DNA of 64,000 nucleotides from Asticcacaulis benevestitus DSM 16100 = ATCC BAA-896. GTDB lineage: Bacteria > Pseudomonadota > Alphaproteobacteria > Caulobacterales > Caulobacteraceae. The stretch is taken from contig NZ_AQWM01000002.1 in the NCBI RefSeq assembly GCF_000376105.1, positions 372,001-436,000 on the forward strand, in the 5' to 3' direction. Positions 17,438 through 24,715 of the stretch are shown piece after piece; the first letter of the stretch is position 1, and every line of letters begins with the position of its first letter. The position numbers were made by a program, and so were the translations under genes. The notes under the pieces are model-generated. The model worked only from the letters and a program-made list of their open reading frames with translations. It did no database searches and had not been told where the DNA came from.

Positions 17438-17968
17438 CTAGTTCTTGACGTCGGAAAGACGCAGTTCGCGGGCGCGCGACAGGATGGCGTTTTCAATGTC
17501 GAGCTGGGTTTGCTGCGACACATCGGCTGTGACCCAGCGATCGCCCGAACGGACTTCCTTCTGGACCGCAACGTTGAGCGCATCGGCACGCAGGCGCGAA
17601 TCGAGGATGAAGATGGTGACCTTGAAGTGCTCGTCCGGGGTTTGCGGATTGGCGTACCAGTCGGTGATGATCACGCCGCCCCAGGGATCGGCCGAGGTCA
17701 GGGGCATAAAGGAAATGGTGTCGAGCGAGGCGCGCCACAGATAGGCGTTGACGCCGATGCCGGCTTGCTCGGCGTTGCTGCTCTTGGAGGCCTTTTTACC
17801 ACCGAAGAGATTGCCGAAGTCGATTTTAGATTCTTCCTCGGGCACGGTTGCATTGGCGGAAGTCGTGGCGCCGTCCTTGCCCTTGCTGCCAAGGCTGGCG
17901 CAGGCGCTAAAGGACAGGCATACACCGAGAGCCGCCAGCACCAGGGCCGATTTCCGCATGGTCGTCAT
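17438..17968 (-). CDS. DUF3576-type lipoprotein
   Basis: A 176-residue predicted lipoprotein. The signal peptide MRKSALVLAALGVCLSFSAC ends in a lipobox cysteine. The body has GVNAYLWRASLDTISFMPL and GGVIITDWY, the DUF3576 pattern, found upstream of leuS in many alphaproteobacteria; function unknown. The ATG at 17968 (MTTMRKS) is chosen because GGAG lies about 10 nt upstream; 17986 and 17959 are alternatives. It ends in a strong terminator. Confidence 0.85.
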   Translation of the reverse strand: MTTMRKSALVLAALGVCLSFSACASLGSKGKDGATTSANATVPEEESKIDFGNLFGGKKASKSSNAEQAGIGVNAYLWRASLDTISFMPLTSADPWGGVIITDWYANPQTPDEHFKVTIFILDSRLRADALNVAVQKEVRSGDRWVTADVSQQTQLDIENAILSRARELRLSDVKN

Positions 17969-18455
17969 AGAATGATCACTCCGCATTTTTCAAGTTCGGT
18001 GATTGCCCTCGGCAAAATCCCGGAATTGCTTAAATTATTTTGCCCGTGTCGGCACCCCGGCCTTGTCGACCATGACCTCTATAGCATGGAGGCCGTGGGG
18101 TATGACAAGAGGCCCTTCACAAGTTTGTTAACACACCAGCAAATAAGGGCGGATGTGGGGCGGAGCTCAATACCTTATCTGCCCTTTGCATCAGGGCTGA
18201 CACATCGCGGGCACCTCTCTTATGGTTCGTTAACTATCCGTGGCGGATTCAACACAACAGGGAAGGGAATGTTACAGAAGGGGTGTTTTTACCGCTTGCT
18301 GAATTGACGGACTTATCGACAAGCCTTAATTCAGAATTGACATATCTGTGTCTAAATAGATGTGTAGAACGCGTTCGTGGTCCGATAGATCTGAATTTGC
18401 CTAGTGTGGTGAAATTTCAGGGGAAATCGGGGTTCGGATTACAAAGATCGAGAAG
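17969..18455. other. Non-coding 487 bp between DUF3576 gene and ntrZ
   Basis: Divergent promoters must lie here. No frame is convincing as a gene on either strand. A TTGACA hexamer at 18337-18342 is a candidate -35 for ntrZ and overlaps an imperfect dyad (ACATATCT ... AGATGTGT, about 18340-18366) that could be an operator. A small palindrome AATTCAGAATT precedes it. Nothing else is recognised. Confidence 0.5.
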
Positions 18456-18896
18456 ATGAAACCTGTCGTGTCTATGGCTGTCTCTATGTTGATTCTGGCA
18501 ATCGCCGGAAGCAGCACCTATGCCATGGCGCAAACCAAGCTGGTCAAGCCGCAATCGGCAAGTGAGATCACCAGCCTGACCCCGCTGATCACACCGGTCG
18601 GCGACAGCTACATCAGCGAAGAGAATACCGGCTTCACCAAGCCGCAATCGAAGGTCTATCAGTTCAATCTCGATGGCAAGTGGGGCGTCAAGTTCGATGT
18701 CAACCAGCCTGAGACCGCCCAATCGGGCCTCAACGATATAGATGCCGGCGCTTTCTATAAGCTGACCCCGTCGGTTCGCGTTGGCGGCACGGTCGGTTTC
18801 GGTGAAAAATCCGATCCGCTGAAGCCGGAATCGCGCCGTCTGTCGCAGGACAAGAAGCAACCGCGCGTCCGTCTGGAAACCACCTTCAAGTTCTAA
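18456..18896 (+). CDS. ntrZ: NtrZ-like periplasmic regulator
   Basis: A 146-residue exported protein. The signal peptide ends near AMAQ (residue 25). The body is built around GKWGVKFDVNQPE, DIDAGAFYKLTPSVRVGGTVGFGEK and the C-terminal RVRLETTFKF, which resembles Caulobacter NtrZ, a small periplasmic protein reported to restrain the NtrY kinase. The location a few genes from parB also fits Caulobacter. The pattern of alternating beta-strand segments is also like a truncated porin hairpin. The end overlaps the convergent ThiE-like gene by 11 bp. Confidence 0.75.
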   Translation: MKPVVSMAVSMLILAIAGSSTYAMAQTKLVKPQSASEITSLTPLITPVGDSYISEENTGFTKPQSKVYQFNLDGKWGVKFDVNQPETAQSGLNDIDAGAFYKLTPSVRVGGTVGFGEKSDPLKPESRRLSQDKKQPRVRLETTFKF

Positions 18897-19524
18897 GCGA
18901 AAACGCCTCGACGGCGCCTATGCCGGACAGGCCAGTGTCGCGCAGCGACAGAATATTGTCGCAACTGATTCCCCCCAATCCATAGACCGGCACATTGGCC
19001 ACATCGGTCAGATCACGGACGCCTTTTGCGCCAAGCGCTTCGATGCCTTGCGCCGACGGGCTGCGGCTGGTGAACACCGGCGAGACGAAAACCGCGGACA
19101 GGCCTTCATCGCCCGTCAGTGTACGCAGGGTCTCAATGTCATGACAGGCGGCGGTCAGTGTCAGATGCGGATATCGTGCGTGCAGATCGCCGGCCCGGAT
19201 AAGGCTTTGCTGGCGCAGGTGCACGCCATCGGCGCCGACCTCAAGCGCCAGGGAATCATCCTCCCCAATCAGCAGTGTCAGGCCGTTATCGTTCGCGATC
19301 CTGCGCAACAGGCGGGCGCGTTGCGGGGCATGGCTTTCACCGAAATGACGATAGATGACGCCGCAGCCTTCCGGCATATGGATGGCGATATCCTCTGGAT
19401 GGGGGGTACGTTTCGGATCGGTAAAGAAAAACAGCGCCGGCAATTGGCGCTTCAACGGTGACGGCGCTTGCGCTATATCCCGTGCCTTATCGAGCAGATA
19501 CTGAAAGCGGGTCTTGTATGTCAT
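18886..19524 (-). CDS. Thiamine phosphate synthase-like protein
   Basis: A TIM-barrel protein of 212 residues with the ThiE-type segments EVGADGVHLRQQSL (about residue 92), VFVSPVFTSRSPSAQG and VYGLGGIS. Two conserved ThiE positions look changed: the usual N-D-R before the GADGVH block is G-E-D-D, and the STHS motif is AACHD. It may be a divergent or non-canonical member, so a thiamine role is not certain. It overlaps ntrZ at its 3' end and the yggS-like start at its 5' end. Confidence 0.75.
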   Translation of the reverse strand: MTYKTRFQYLLDKARDIAQAPSPLKRQLPALFFFTDPKRTPHPEDIAIHMPEGCGVIYRHFGESHAPQRARLLRRIANDNGLTLLIGEDDSLALEVGADGVHLRQQSLIRAGDLHARYPHLTLTAACHDIETLRTLTGDEGLSAVFVSPVFTSRSPSAQGIEALGAKGVRDLTDVANVPVYGLGGISCDNILSLRDTGLSGIGAVEAFSLRT

Positions 19525-20189
19525 TGCCAGATACTCAGCCGAATATGGCCTATTCTAAGCTCCTGGCGAAGATGCACAAGGCTTTAAAAGCGGCCGGTCG
19601 TGCGCCGGATGCGGCGTATTTGACGGCGGTTTCCAAAAATCAGCCATGGGAGGTCATCGCGCCGGTTCTGGCTGCCGGTCAGCGGCGCTTTGGCGAAAAC
19701 CGCGTTCAGGAAGCGATGATGCGCTGGAGCGATGTGCGCGAAAGCTACAGCGATCTCGAACTGCGCCTGATCGGGCCTTTGCAAAGCAACAAGGCGGCGG
19801 AAGCGGTGGCTTTCTTCGATGTGATCGAGAGCATCGACCGTGACAAGATCGCGCGTGTGGTTGCGGAAGAGATCCAGAAGCAGGGTCGGCACCCGACGCT
19901 TTATGTGCAGGTCAATATCGGTGAGGAAGAACAAAAAGCCGGGGTTTTACCACTGGAAGCCGATGGGTTTTTAAGGGCCTGTGCGGATTACGGTCTGAAA
20001 ATCGACGGCCTGATGTGTATTCCGCCGGTTGAGGGGCCGCGCGGGCCTTATTTCGCTTTGCTGAAAAAGATCGCTGATCGTAACGGTATTGTTCACCTCA
20101 GCATGGGGATGAGCGACGATTTCGAGACGGCGCTGGCTTTTGGTTCGACGGAAATACGGGTCGGGTCGGCGATTTTCGGTTCGCGCTGA
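19518..20189 (+). CDS. YggS-family PLP homeostasis protein
   Basis: PLP-binding protein of the YggS/PROSC family, thought to maintain B6 vitamer balance. It is 223 residues with the PLP lysine in AVSKNQPWE, FGENRVQEAM, LIGPLQSNKAAE, VNIGEEEQKAGV, LMCIPP and the C-terminal LSMGMSDDFETALAFGSTEIRVGSAIFG. From ATG 19518 it overlaps the divergent ThiE-like start by 7 bp; ATG 19545 is also possible and would leave a small gap. Neither has a clear ribosome site. Confidence 0.9.
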   Translation: MSLPDTQPNMAYSKLLAKMHKALKAAGRAPDAAYLTAVSKNQPWEVIAPVLAAGQRRFGENRVQEAMMRWSDVRESYSDLELRLIGPLQSNKAAEAVAFFDVIESIDRDKIARVVAEEIQKQGRHPTLYVQVNIGEEEQKAGVLPLEADGFLRACADYGLKIDGLMCIPPVEGPRGPYFALLKKIADRNGIVHLSMGMSDDFETALAFGSTEIRVGSAIFGSR

Positions 20190-20194
20190 TAGGT

Positions 20195-20312
20195 GTGGGG
20201 TTTGGGGCCTGTGGCCCCATGCCTTCCCCTTTCTTCTTTTACTCTCGCCCTCCGGGCGAAAGGGAAAAGAAGAACGAAGAACAGATGTGGGGTCGCGGAC
20301 CCCACGCCCCAT
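20195..20312 (-). repeat. Three-arm intergenic element, copy 2
   Basis: Read on the minus strand it has the same plan as copy 1: ATGGGGCG, then arm GTGGGGTC/GACCCCAC, then a long pyrimidine/purine hairpin closed by a CGCCC/GGGCG core, then TTGGGGCC/GGCCCCAT-type arm and CCCCAC. It fills the gap between two convergent genes, 5-6 nt from each stop codon, so it may terminate transcription from both sides. Confidence 0.85.
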
Positions 20313-20317
20313 AACTG

Positions 20318-20827
20318 TTAAACGTGAATTTCGATGGCGTCGCCTGGCTGAGCGACACGCAGGAAGGCCTGCATATCCTCAAGCTTCATGGCCACGCAGC
20401 CTTCGGTGCCGCTGTAATCCGGCCGTGCCAGGTGGGCGAAAATGGCCGATCCCATGCCAGATACAGGCGGGTCATCATTATGACCCAATACCACGATCAG
20501 ATCATAGACATGGTCATCCCGCCACAGCTTTTCGTGGCTCGGCGCAAAAGGGAGCTTCACATGCTGATTGTAAAACGGGGATGACGGATCGTCGCACCAG
20601 CCGTCATCGGGCGACAAAGCGACGACATTCAATGCCGTTTGCGGTGGTGAAAGGCGGTCTGAACGGTAGAAAACATAACGAATCGGCCAGATTCCCAGTG
20701 GAGATGCGCCGTCACCCTCTCTTTTCTCACCTGCGGGACGCACGCCCCCTTTCCCTAGTGAGCAACGCACACTATGTTCATAGATATTGAACATGCCATC
20801 GGCGGTGGCCTTAAACTTATTGATCAT
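20318..20827 (-). CDS. L,D-transpeptidase (YkuD) family protein
   Basis: Cell-wall enzyme family that makes 3-3 peptidoglycan crosslinks or attaches proteins. It is 169 residues, without an obvious signal peptide. The YkuD signature is present: LGHNDDPPVSGMGSAIF with the conserved histidine near residue 115 and SGTEGCVAM with the catalytic cysteine near residue 143. KREGDGASPLGIWPIRYVFYR precedes it. It is divergent from the response regulator gene with 54 bp between starts. Confidence 0.9.
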   Translation of the reverse strand: MINKFKATADGMFNIYEHSVRCSLGKGGVRPAGEKREGDGASPLGIWPIRYVFYRSDRLSPPQTALNVVALSPDDGWCDDPSSPFYNQHVKLPFAPSHEKLWRDDHVYDLIVVLGHNDDPPVSGMGSAIFAHLARPDYSGTEGCVAMKLEDMQAFLRVAQPGDAIEIHV

Positions 20828-20881
20828 TTATTTGCTACCGCTGCTTAATCTCATAACGATAAGACTTAAAGATACAGGATC

Positions 20882-21568
20882 ATGGTGCAACAAAAAACCC
20901 TGCTCATAGTCGATGATGATGATGAACTGCGCGAAGCCCTGGCCGAGCAGCTCGAACTTCATGAAGAATTCAAGGTCATTCAGGCCCCCAATGGCGCCGA
21001 AGGCCTGAAACTGGGCAAGAGCGTCAATGCCGACCTGATCCTGCTCGATGTCGATCTGCCCGATATGGACGGCCGCGAAGCCTGCCGCCTGCTGCGTAAA
21101 GGGGGGCTGACCACGCCGGTCATCATGCTTACCGGTCAGACCTCGGATTCCGATACGATCCTCGGTCTCGATGCCGGCGCCAATGATTATGTCACCAAGC
21201 CGTTTCGTTTCGCCGTCCTGCTGGCGCGCATCCGCGCTCAGGTGCGTTCGCACGAGACCAGCGAAGACGCCACCTTCCGCATCGGGCCCTATGAATTCAA
21301 ACCGGCGCTGAAAGTGCTTGTTGATCAGGCGCAGAAGAAAACGCGCCTGACGGAAAAAGAAACCAATATCCTCAAATATCTCTATCGCGCCGGCGGCAAG
21401 CCGATCACCCGCGAAGAATTGCTGACCGAGGTCTGGGGCTATAATGCCGGCGTCACCACGCACACGCTGGAAACCCACGTCTATCGTCTGCGCCAGAAGA
21501 TCGAACCCGATCCCGCCAATGCCCGTCTGCTGATGACGGATGCCGGTGGCTACCGGTTACAATTTTAG
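20882..21568 (+). CDS. cenR: OmpR-family response regulator, CenR-like
   Basis: A 228-residue two-component regulator. The receiver domain has acidic DDDD near residue 12, the phosphoacceptor Asp in LLDVDLPDMDG near residue 58 and Lys in VTKPF. The C-terminal winged-helix domain has RLTEKETNILKYLYRAGG and ETHVYRLRQKIEP. The sequence and the location resemble Caulobacter CenR, an essential regulator of envelope integrity; the name is inferred. The neighbouring L,D-transpeptidase fits an envelope role. A stop-flush hairpin and a strong terminator follow. Confidence 0.88.
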   Translation: MVQQKTLLIVDDDDELREALAEQLELHEEFKVIQAPNGAEGLKLGKSVNADLILLDVDLPDMDGREACRLLRKGGLTTPVIMLTGQTSDSDTILGLDAGANDYVTKPFRFAVLLARIRAQVRSHETSEDATFRIGPYEFKPALKVLVDQAQKKTRLTEKETNILKYLYRAGGKPITREELLTEVWGYNAGVTTHTLETHVYRLRQKIEPDPANARLLMTDAGGYRLQF

Positions 21569-21630
21569 CAGGGGCCGCAGCCCTTGACCCATAAGTTAAT
21601 CAGTTGAACCGGCGTTGCGAAACGCCGGTT
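21569..21630 (+). terminator. Stop-flush hairpin remnant plus terminator after cenR
   Basis: GCAGGGGCCGCAGCCCTTGAC begins right after the TAG and looks like a decayed member of the stop-proximal hairpin family. At 21607-21616 and 21621-21630 AACCGGCGTT pairs with AACGCCGGTT around a 4 nt loop and runs into TTTCTTT, a good intrinsic terminator. Confidence 0.8.
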
Positions 21631-21703
21631 TTTCTTTGCGCGTCTATGATCTCACCTTGCCCTTTGTTCGTATGGTTATACGGGGCAACAAAGGAGGGTC
21701 ATT

Positions 21704-22237
21704 ATGCCGCTCAGAAAATCTCTTGCCGCCTGCGCCGTTGCGGCTATCGCGCTTTCCGCCTGTGCCACCCTGCCGACGGGCGAGGCCGCGCCCAAAACGG
21801 CTCAGGTTTCGATGGAACATTACTCCGGCACCTGGCTGGAGATTGCCCGCCGGCCAATGTGGCTGACCGATGGCTGCGTCGCCGGCTACACCACCTATGC
21901 GCCGGGTCAAAAACCGGGTGAAATCGCGGTCGAGGACGGCTGCCACAAGGATACGCCCACGGGTAAGCTGAAGACGATCAAGGGACTCGGCGTGCTGACC
22001 GACGCCAATGGCGCCAAGGCGAAGCTCGAAGTACACTACCCTTTCTTCATTACCTGGAACTACTGGGTGCTGTATGAGGCGCCGGACCATAGCTGGTTTA
22101 TCAGCGCCGATCCGGCCATGAAGAACCTGTGGATCTATAGCCGCTCGGTGCCTTCCGCAGATGCGCGCGCCGTCATGGTCGCCAAGGCAAAAGAGCTGGG
22201 TTACGACACCAGCAAGCTGGAATTCCCGGCTTTTTAG
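21704..22237 (+). CDS. Lipocalin family lipoprotein
   Basis: A 177-residue bacterial lipocalin, similar in plan to Blc. The signal peptide ends in ALSACA, a lipobox. MEHYSGTWLEIARRP near residue 36 holds the lipocalin GxW motif, and FFITWNYWVLYEAPDHSWFISADP and LWIYSRS are the later strands. Blc-type proteins bind lysophospholipids or fatty acids at the outer membrane; the ligand here is unknown. It converges on the next gene with a 4 bp stop-to-stop overlap. Confidence 0.88.
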   Translation: MPLRKSLAACAVAAIALSACATLPTGEAAPKTAQVSMEHYSGTWLEIARRPMWLTDGCVAGYTTYAPGQKPGEIAVEDGCHKDTPTGKLKTIKGLGVLTDANGAKAKLEVHYPFFITWNYWVLYEAPDHSWFISADPAMKNLWIYSRSVPSADARAVMVAKAKELGYDTSKLEFPAF

Positions 22238-22647
22238 GCGTCGGCTTCCGTGTCGGCGTACCAGACGAACCAGATGGCGTCTTCGATCTTGCCGCCGGCG
22301 GCCAGAAGGCGCTCGACGGGTTCCGGAAAAGCTTCCTTGATCTCGCGGGCGAAATTGAACTCCGCCTTGAGCAGTTGCAGATCCTGCAAGGCCACATTGG
22401 CGGCCATTTCCACCTGTGCCTCCCACGGTAGCATGGGAGGGATCAACTGGCAGGCATCGATCTGCACCCAGTCGCATTCGCCGATGGCATCTTCCGTGCG
22501 GATCTGAAGCTGACCGCCGATATTGCGCAGGCCCTGCGCGCGGGCGGCTTCGATCACTTCGGGCAGATCGCCGATGCGCCAGGCGTATTCGTCATGACGG
22601 ACATCAGCCTTGGCCAATATTTCGGGAGGTAAAAGCGCTTCAGACAT
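22234..22647 (-). CDS. Hypothetical protein
   Basis: A 137-residue soluble protein that I do not recognise. It contains EYAWRIGDLPEVIEAARAQGLRN and IGECDWVQIDACQLIP, with no signal peptide or membrane segment. The start at ATG 22647 (MSEALLPPEI) is chosen over the upstream in-frame ATG because the extra residues run through a hairpin region and look non-coding. It follows xthA on the same strand after 46 bp containing a degenerate hairpin of the stop-proximal family. Confidence 0.65.
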   Translation of the reverse strand: MSEALLPPEILAKADVRHDEYAWRIGDLPEVIEAARAQGLRNIGGQLQIRTEDAIGECDWVQIDACQLIPPMLPWEAQVEMAANVALQDLQLLKAEFNFAREIKEAFPEPVERLLAAGGKIEDAIWFVWYADTEADA

Positions 22648-22693
22648 AGATTTTCTCAGATGACTTGTGGGTGCAGAGACTTGTCCCTGCGTC

Positions 22694-23509
22694 TTATATC
22701 TCAAACCTTACCTGTATCGGCGCGTGATCGGAAGGGCGTTCCCACTCGCGCACCCTGTCATGGATTTCGGCGACAATATCGCCTTGCACCATTTCCATCA
22801 GGCCGGGATTGAGCAGGATATGATCGAGGCGCAGGCCGCGGTTGCTCTTGCGGAAATCGGCCGCGCGATAGCTCCACCAGGTGAAGACCTTCTCCGGATC
22901 GGGATAGCTGACGCGGAACGGATCGTGCAGTTCGCCGGCGGCGATGAAATTGCCGAAGGTTTCGATCTCGATCGGGGTATGGCTGACCACTTTCAGCATC
23001 TGGCGATGGCTCCAGACGTCGAATTCACCCGGTGCGATGTTGAGATCACCGCAGATCAGCAGCGGCTTGTCCTTGCCGCGCTGGATCAGAGTTTCGGTCA
23101 GGCGTTCATAGAAGGTCAGCTTGTGATCGAACTTGTCATTGCCTTCGCGGTCGGGGAAATCGCCGCCGGCCGGGATGTAGAAATTCCAGATTTCTGCACT
23201 TTCTCCGTTTTCTGTGGCTATCTTGATGGCCTGAGCGCGGGCTTCGCCGCGACGACAGAATGACGGGGTGCCGAGCGCTTCAAACGGGATTCGGGAGACC
23301 AGAGCGACGCCATGCCAGCCTTTTTGGCCGGCGATCTGGATATGTGTGTAACCAAGCGCCTCAAAGGCTTCGCGCGGAAACTCATGCTCCTGGCATTTGA
23401 TTTCCTGCATGCACATAATGTCGACGTCATTGTCTTTCAGGAACTGTTCGATCTGGGGCAGGCGCAGGCGAACGGAATTGACGTTCCACGAGACAAGACT
23501 AAGGCGCAT
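22694..23509 (-). CDS. xthA: Exodeoxyribonuclease III
   Basis: AP endonuclease and 3'-5' exonuclease in base-excision repair, 271 residues. MRLSLVSWNVNSVR at the N-terminus, MCMQEIKCQEHEFP with the metal-binding Glu near residue 34, CGDLNIAP, RGLRLDHIL and the catalytic SDHAP at the C-terminus are all present. ATG 23509 is preferred over the TTG six codons upstream. In related genomes it follows lolA, as here. Confidence 0.95.
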   Translation of the reverse strand: MRLSLVSWNVNSVRLRLPQIEQFLKDNDVDIMCMQEIKCQEHEFPREAFEALGYTHIQIAGQKGWHGVALVSRIPFEALGTPSFCRRGEARAQAIKIATENGESAEIWNFYIPAGGDFPDREGNDKFDHKLTFYERLTETLIQRGKDKPLLICGDLNIAPGEFDVWSHRQMLKVVSHTPIEIETFGNFIAAGELHDPFRVSYPDPEKVFTWWSYRAADFRKSNRGLRLDHILLNPGLMEMVQGDIVAEIHDRVREWERPSDHAPIQVRFEI

Positions 23510-23533
23510 ATAGGGGTATACTCTCAAGTGACT

Positions 23534-23620
23534 CCAATGCTGTAAGGCATTGGCAAGTGCGACTGCACGCCCGAGCCGATGCGAGGAGGCCCCCGCCGCT
23601 TGAGCGAAACAAAATCAAAA
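23534..23620 (+). repeat. CCAA-hairpin element, copy C (degenerate)
   Basis: CCAATGC/GCATTGG (23534-23553) is followed by CAA and the second stem GTGC-GACT-GCAC, then a degraded third arm and a TTGAGCGAAA tail. The order matches copies at 32061, 41113 and 43580. The surrounding 307 bp gap between xthA and lolA (23510-23816) has no gene. Confidence 0.7.
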
Positions 23621-23621
23621 A

Positions 23622-23649
23622 AAACCGATCCGCGCTGACGGACCGGTTT
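23622..23649 (-). terminator. Terminator after lolA
   Basis: On the minus strand AAACCG-GTCCG... pairs back as CGGA-CGGTTT, interrupted by one bulge, and is followed by eight T residues. It lies about 170 bp past the lolA stop, in the strong A-rich tract of the plus strand. Confidence 0.75.
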
Positions 23650-23816
23650 AAAGATTTGGCACATAACACGAAGAGAAAAAAGGGAAAACGCACGCCCGAA
23701 AAGGATCGGGCCCAAGGTGTAAACCCTGTGTACAGAGATTATTCCGCCGTCTCATCTCCATGTGTGAAAAATAACACGATCACAAAAAAACGACAAGAGA
23801 AAAAGTTAAACCTGCG

Positions 23817-24491
23817 TTATTTTTTTACCTGAGGCTTATTCAGCACAAATAAATCGGGTTTTAGCGCCGAATCACGAGCAAATGTGGCCAACCTGACGGT
23901 GGTGGCACGATTTTGCATGTCGGTAATCGTCCATTCGCGCAGGATGACATCGCCATTCGGTGCCTGATCGAAGCCAAGCGTGACCGAGCCTTCTGCCGAT
24001 TTGCGGCGATCGCGCGCTTTCAGCGTGAAGCCGGTGGCGTTGGAACTGACGGCGGTGACGACCACGCCCTGATCGAAGCGGATATGTTGTGCCAGGAAAA
24101 GCGAAAGTGGGGTTTCGTTCAAAGGATAGCGATCGAAGCTTTGCAGACGCGGGTCCCACATATTGACGTTTCTGCCATCGGAGACGAGCAGTAGCGATGA
24201 CGGGGCGTCATATTCAAAGCGCATCTTGCCAGGGCGGGCGATATACCAGTTGCCCTGCGTCTTGCGACCCTTGAAATCAGTCTGCTCGAAACGGCCCTTG
24301 CCGGTGCGCAGACCTTCGAGAAAATCGGTGGCCTTCTTGATGCGCGCCTTATCGGCCGGATTAAAGCTGGGCGGCGTGATCAGGCCGCTGAACTGGTTCT
24401 TGCCGCTTTCGGCGAAGCCGGAGGTGGCGGAAAGGGCGAGGCCGGTCGTGGCCAAACCCAGCAGGAAGGTGCGTTTGTTGAGATCGTTCAT
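23817..24491 (-). CDS. lolA: Outer-membrane lipoprotein carrier protein LolA
   Basis: Periplasmic chaperone that carries lipoproteins from LolCDE to the outer membrane. It is 224 residues from ATG 24491. The N-terminus NKRTFLLGLATTGLALSA is an export signal with a Tat-like flavour. GKGRFEQTDFKGRKTQGNWYIARPGKMRFEYD (read in two parts) and LLLVSDGRNVNMWDP are LolA-family. The ATG at 24503 (MGKAMND) is an alternative start. xthA follows on the same strand. Confidence 0.88.
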   Translation of the reverse strand: MNDLNKRTFLLGLATTGLALSATSGFAESGKNQFSGLITPPSFNPADKARIKKATDFLEGLRTGKGRFEQTDFKGRKTQGNWYIARPGKMRFEYDAPSSLLLVSDGRNVNMWDPRLQSFDRYPLNETPLSLFLAQHIRFDQGVVVTAVSSNATGFTLKARDRRKSAEGSVTLGFDQAPNGDVILREWTITDMQNRATTVRLATFARDSALKPDLFVLNKPQVKK

Positions 24492-24715
24492 AGCCTTACC
24501 CATAAATCCAATAATCATAAAAAGCCAATGTCTTGAAACATCACAGGCTGACGACATTTTTACGGCCTGCATAAGCAAAAGCCCTGCAAGCTGTATTACG
24601 ACCTTGCGACTGAACCCGGTGTGAATGCGGCTGTTAGACCCAAATCGTATACTTTATGCTTGTGTAGCGTGCGAAACCGGCTTTTACTATCGACATAACA
24701 TTTAAGGAGAGCATC

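Noticed and set aside
17510-18307. 265-codon plus-strand frame before ntrZ
   Set aside because: First half is antisense to the DUF3576 gene and the second half has no codon bias or domain.
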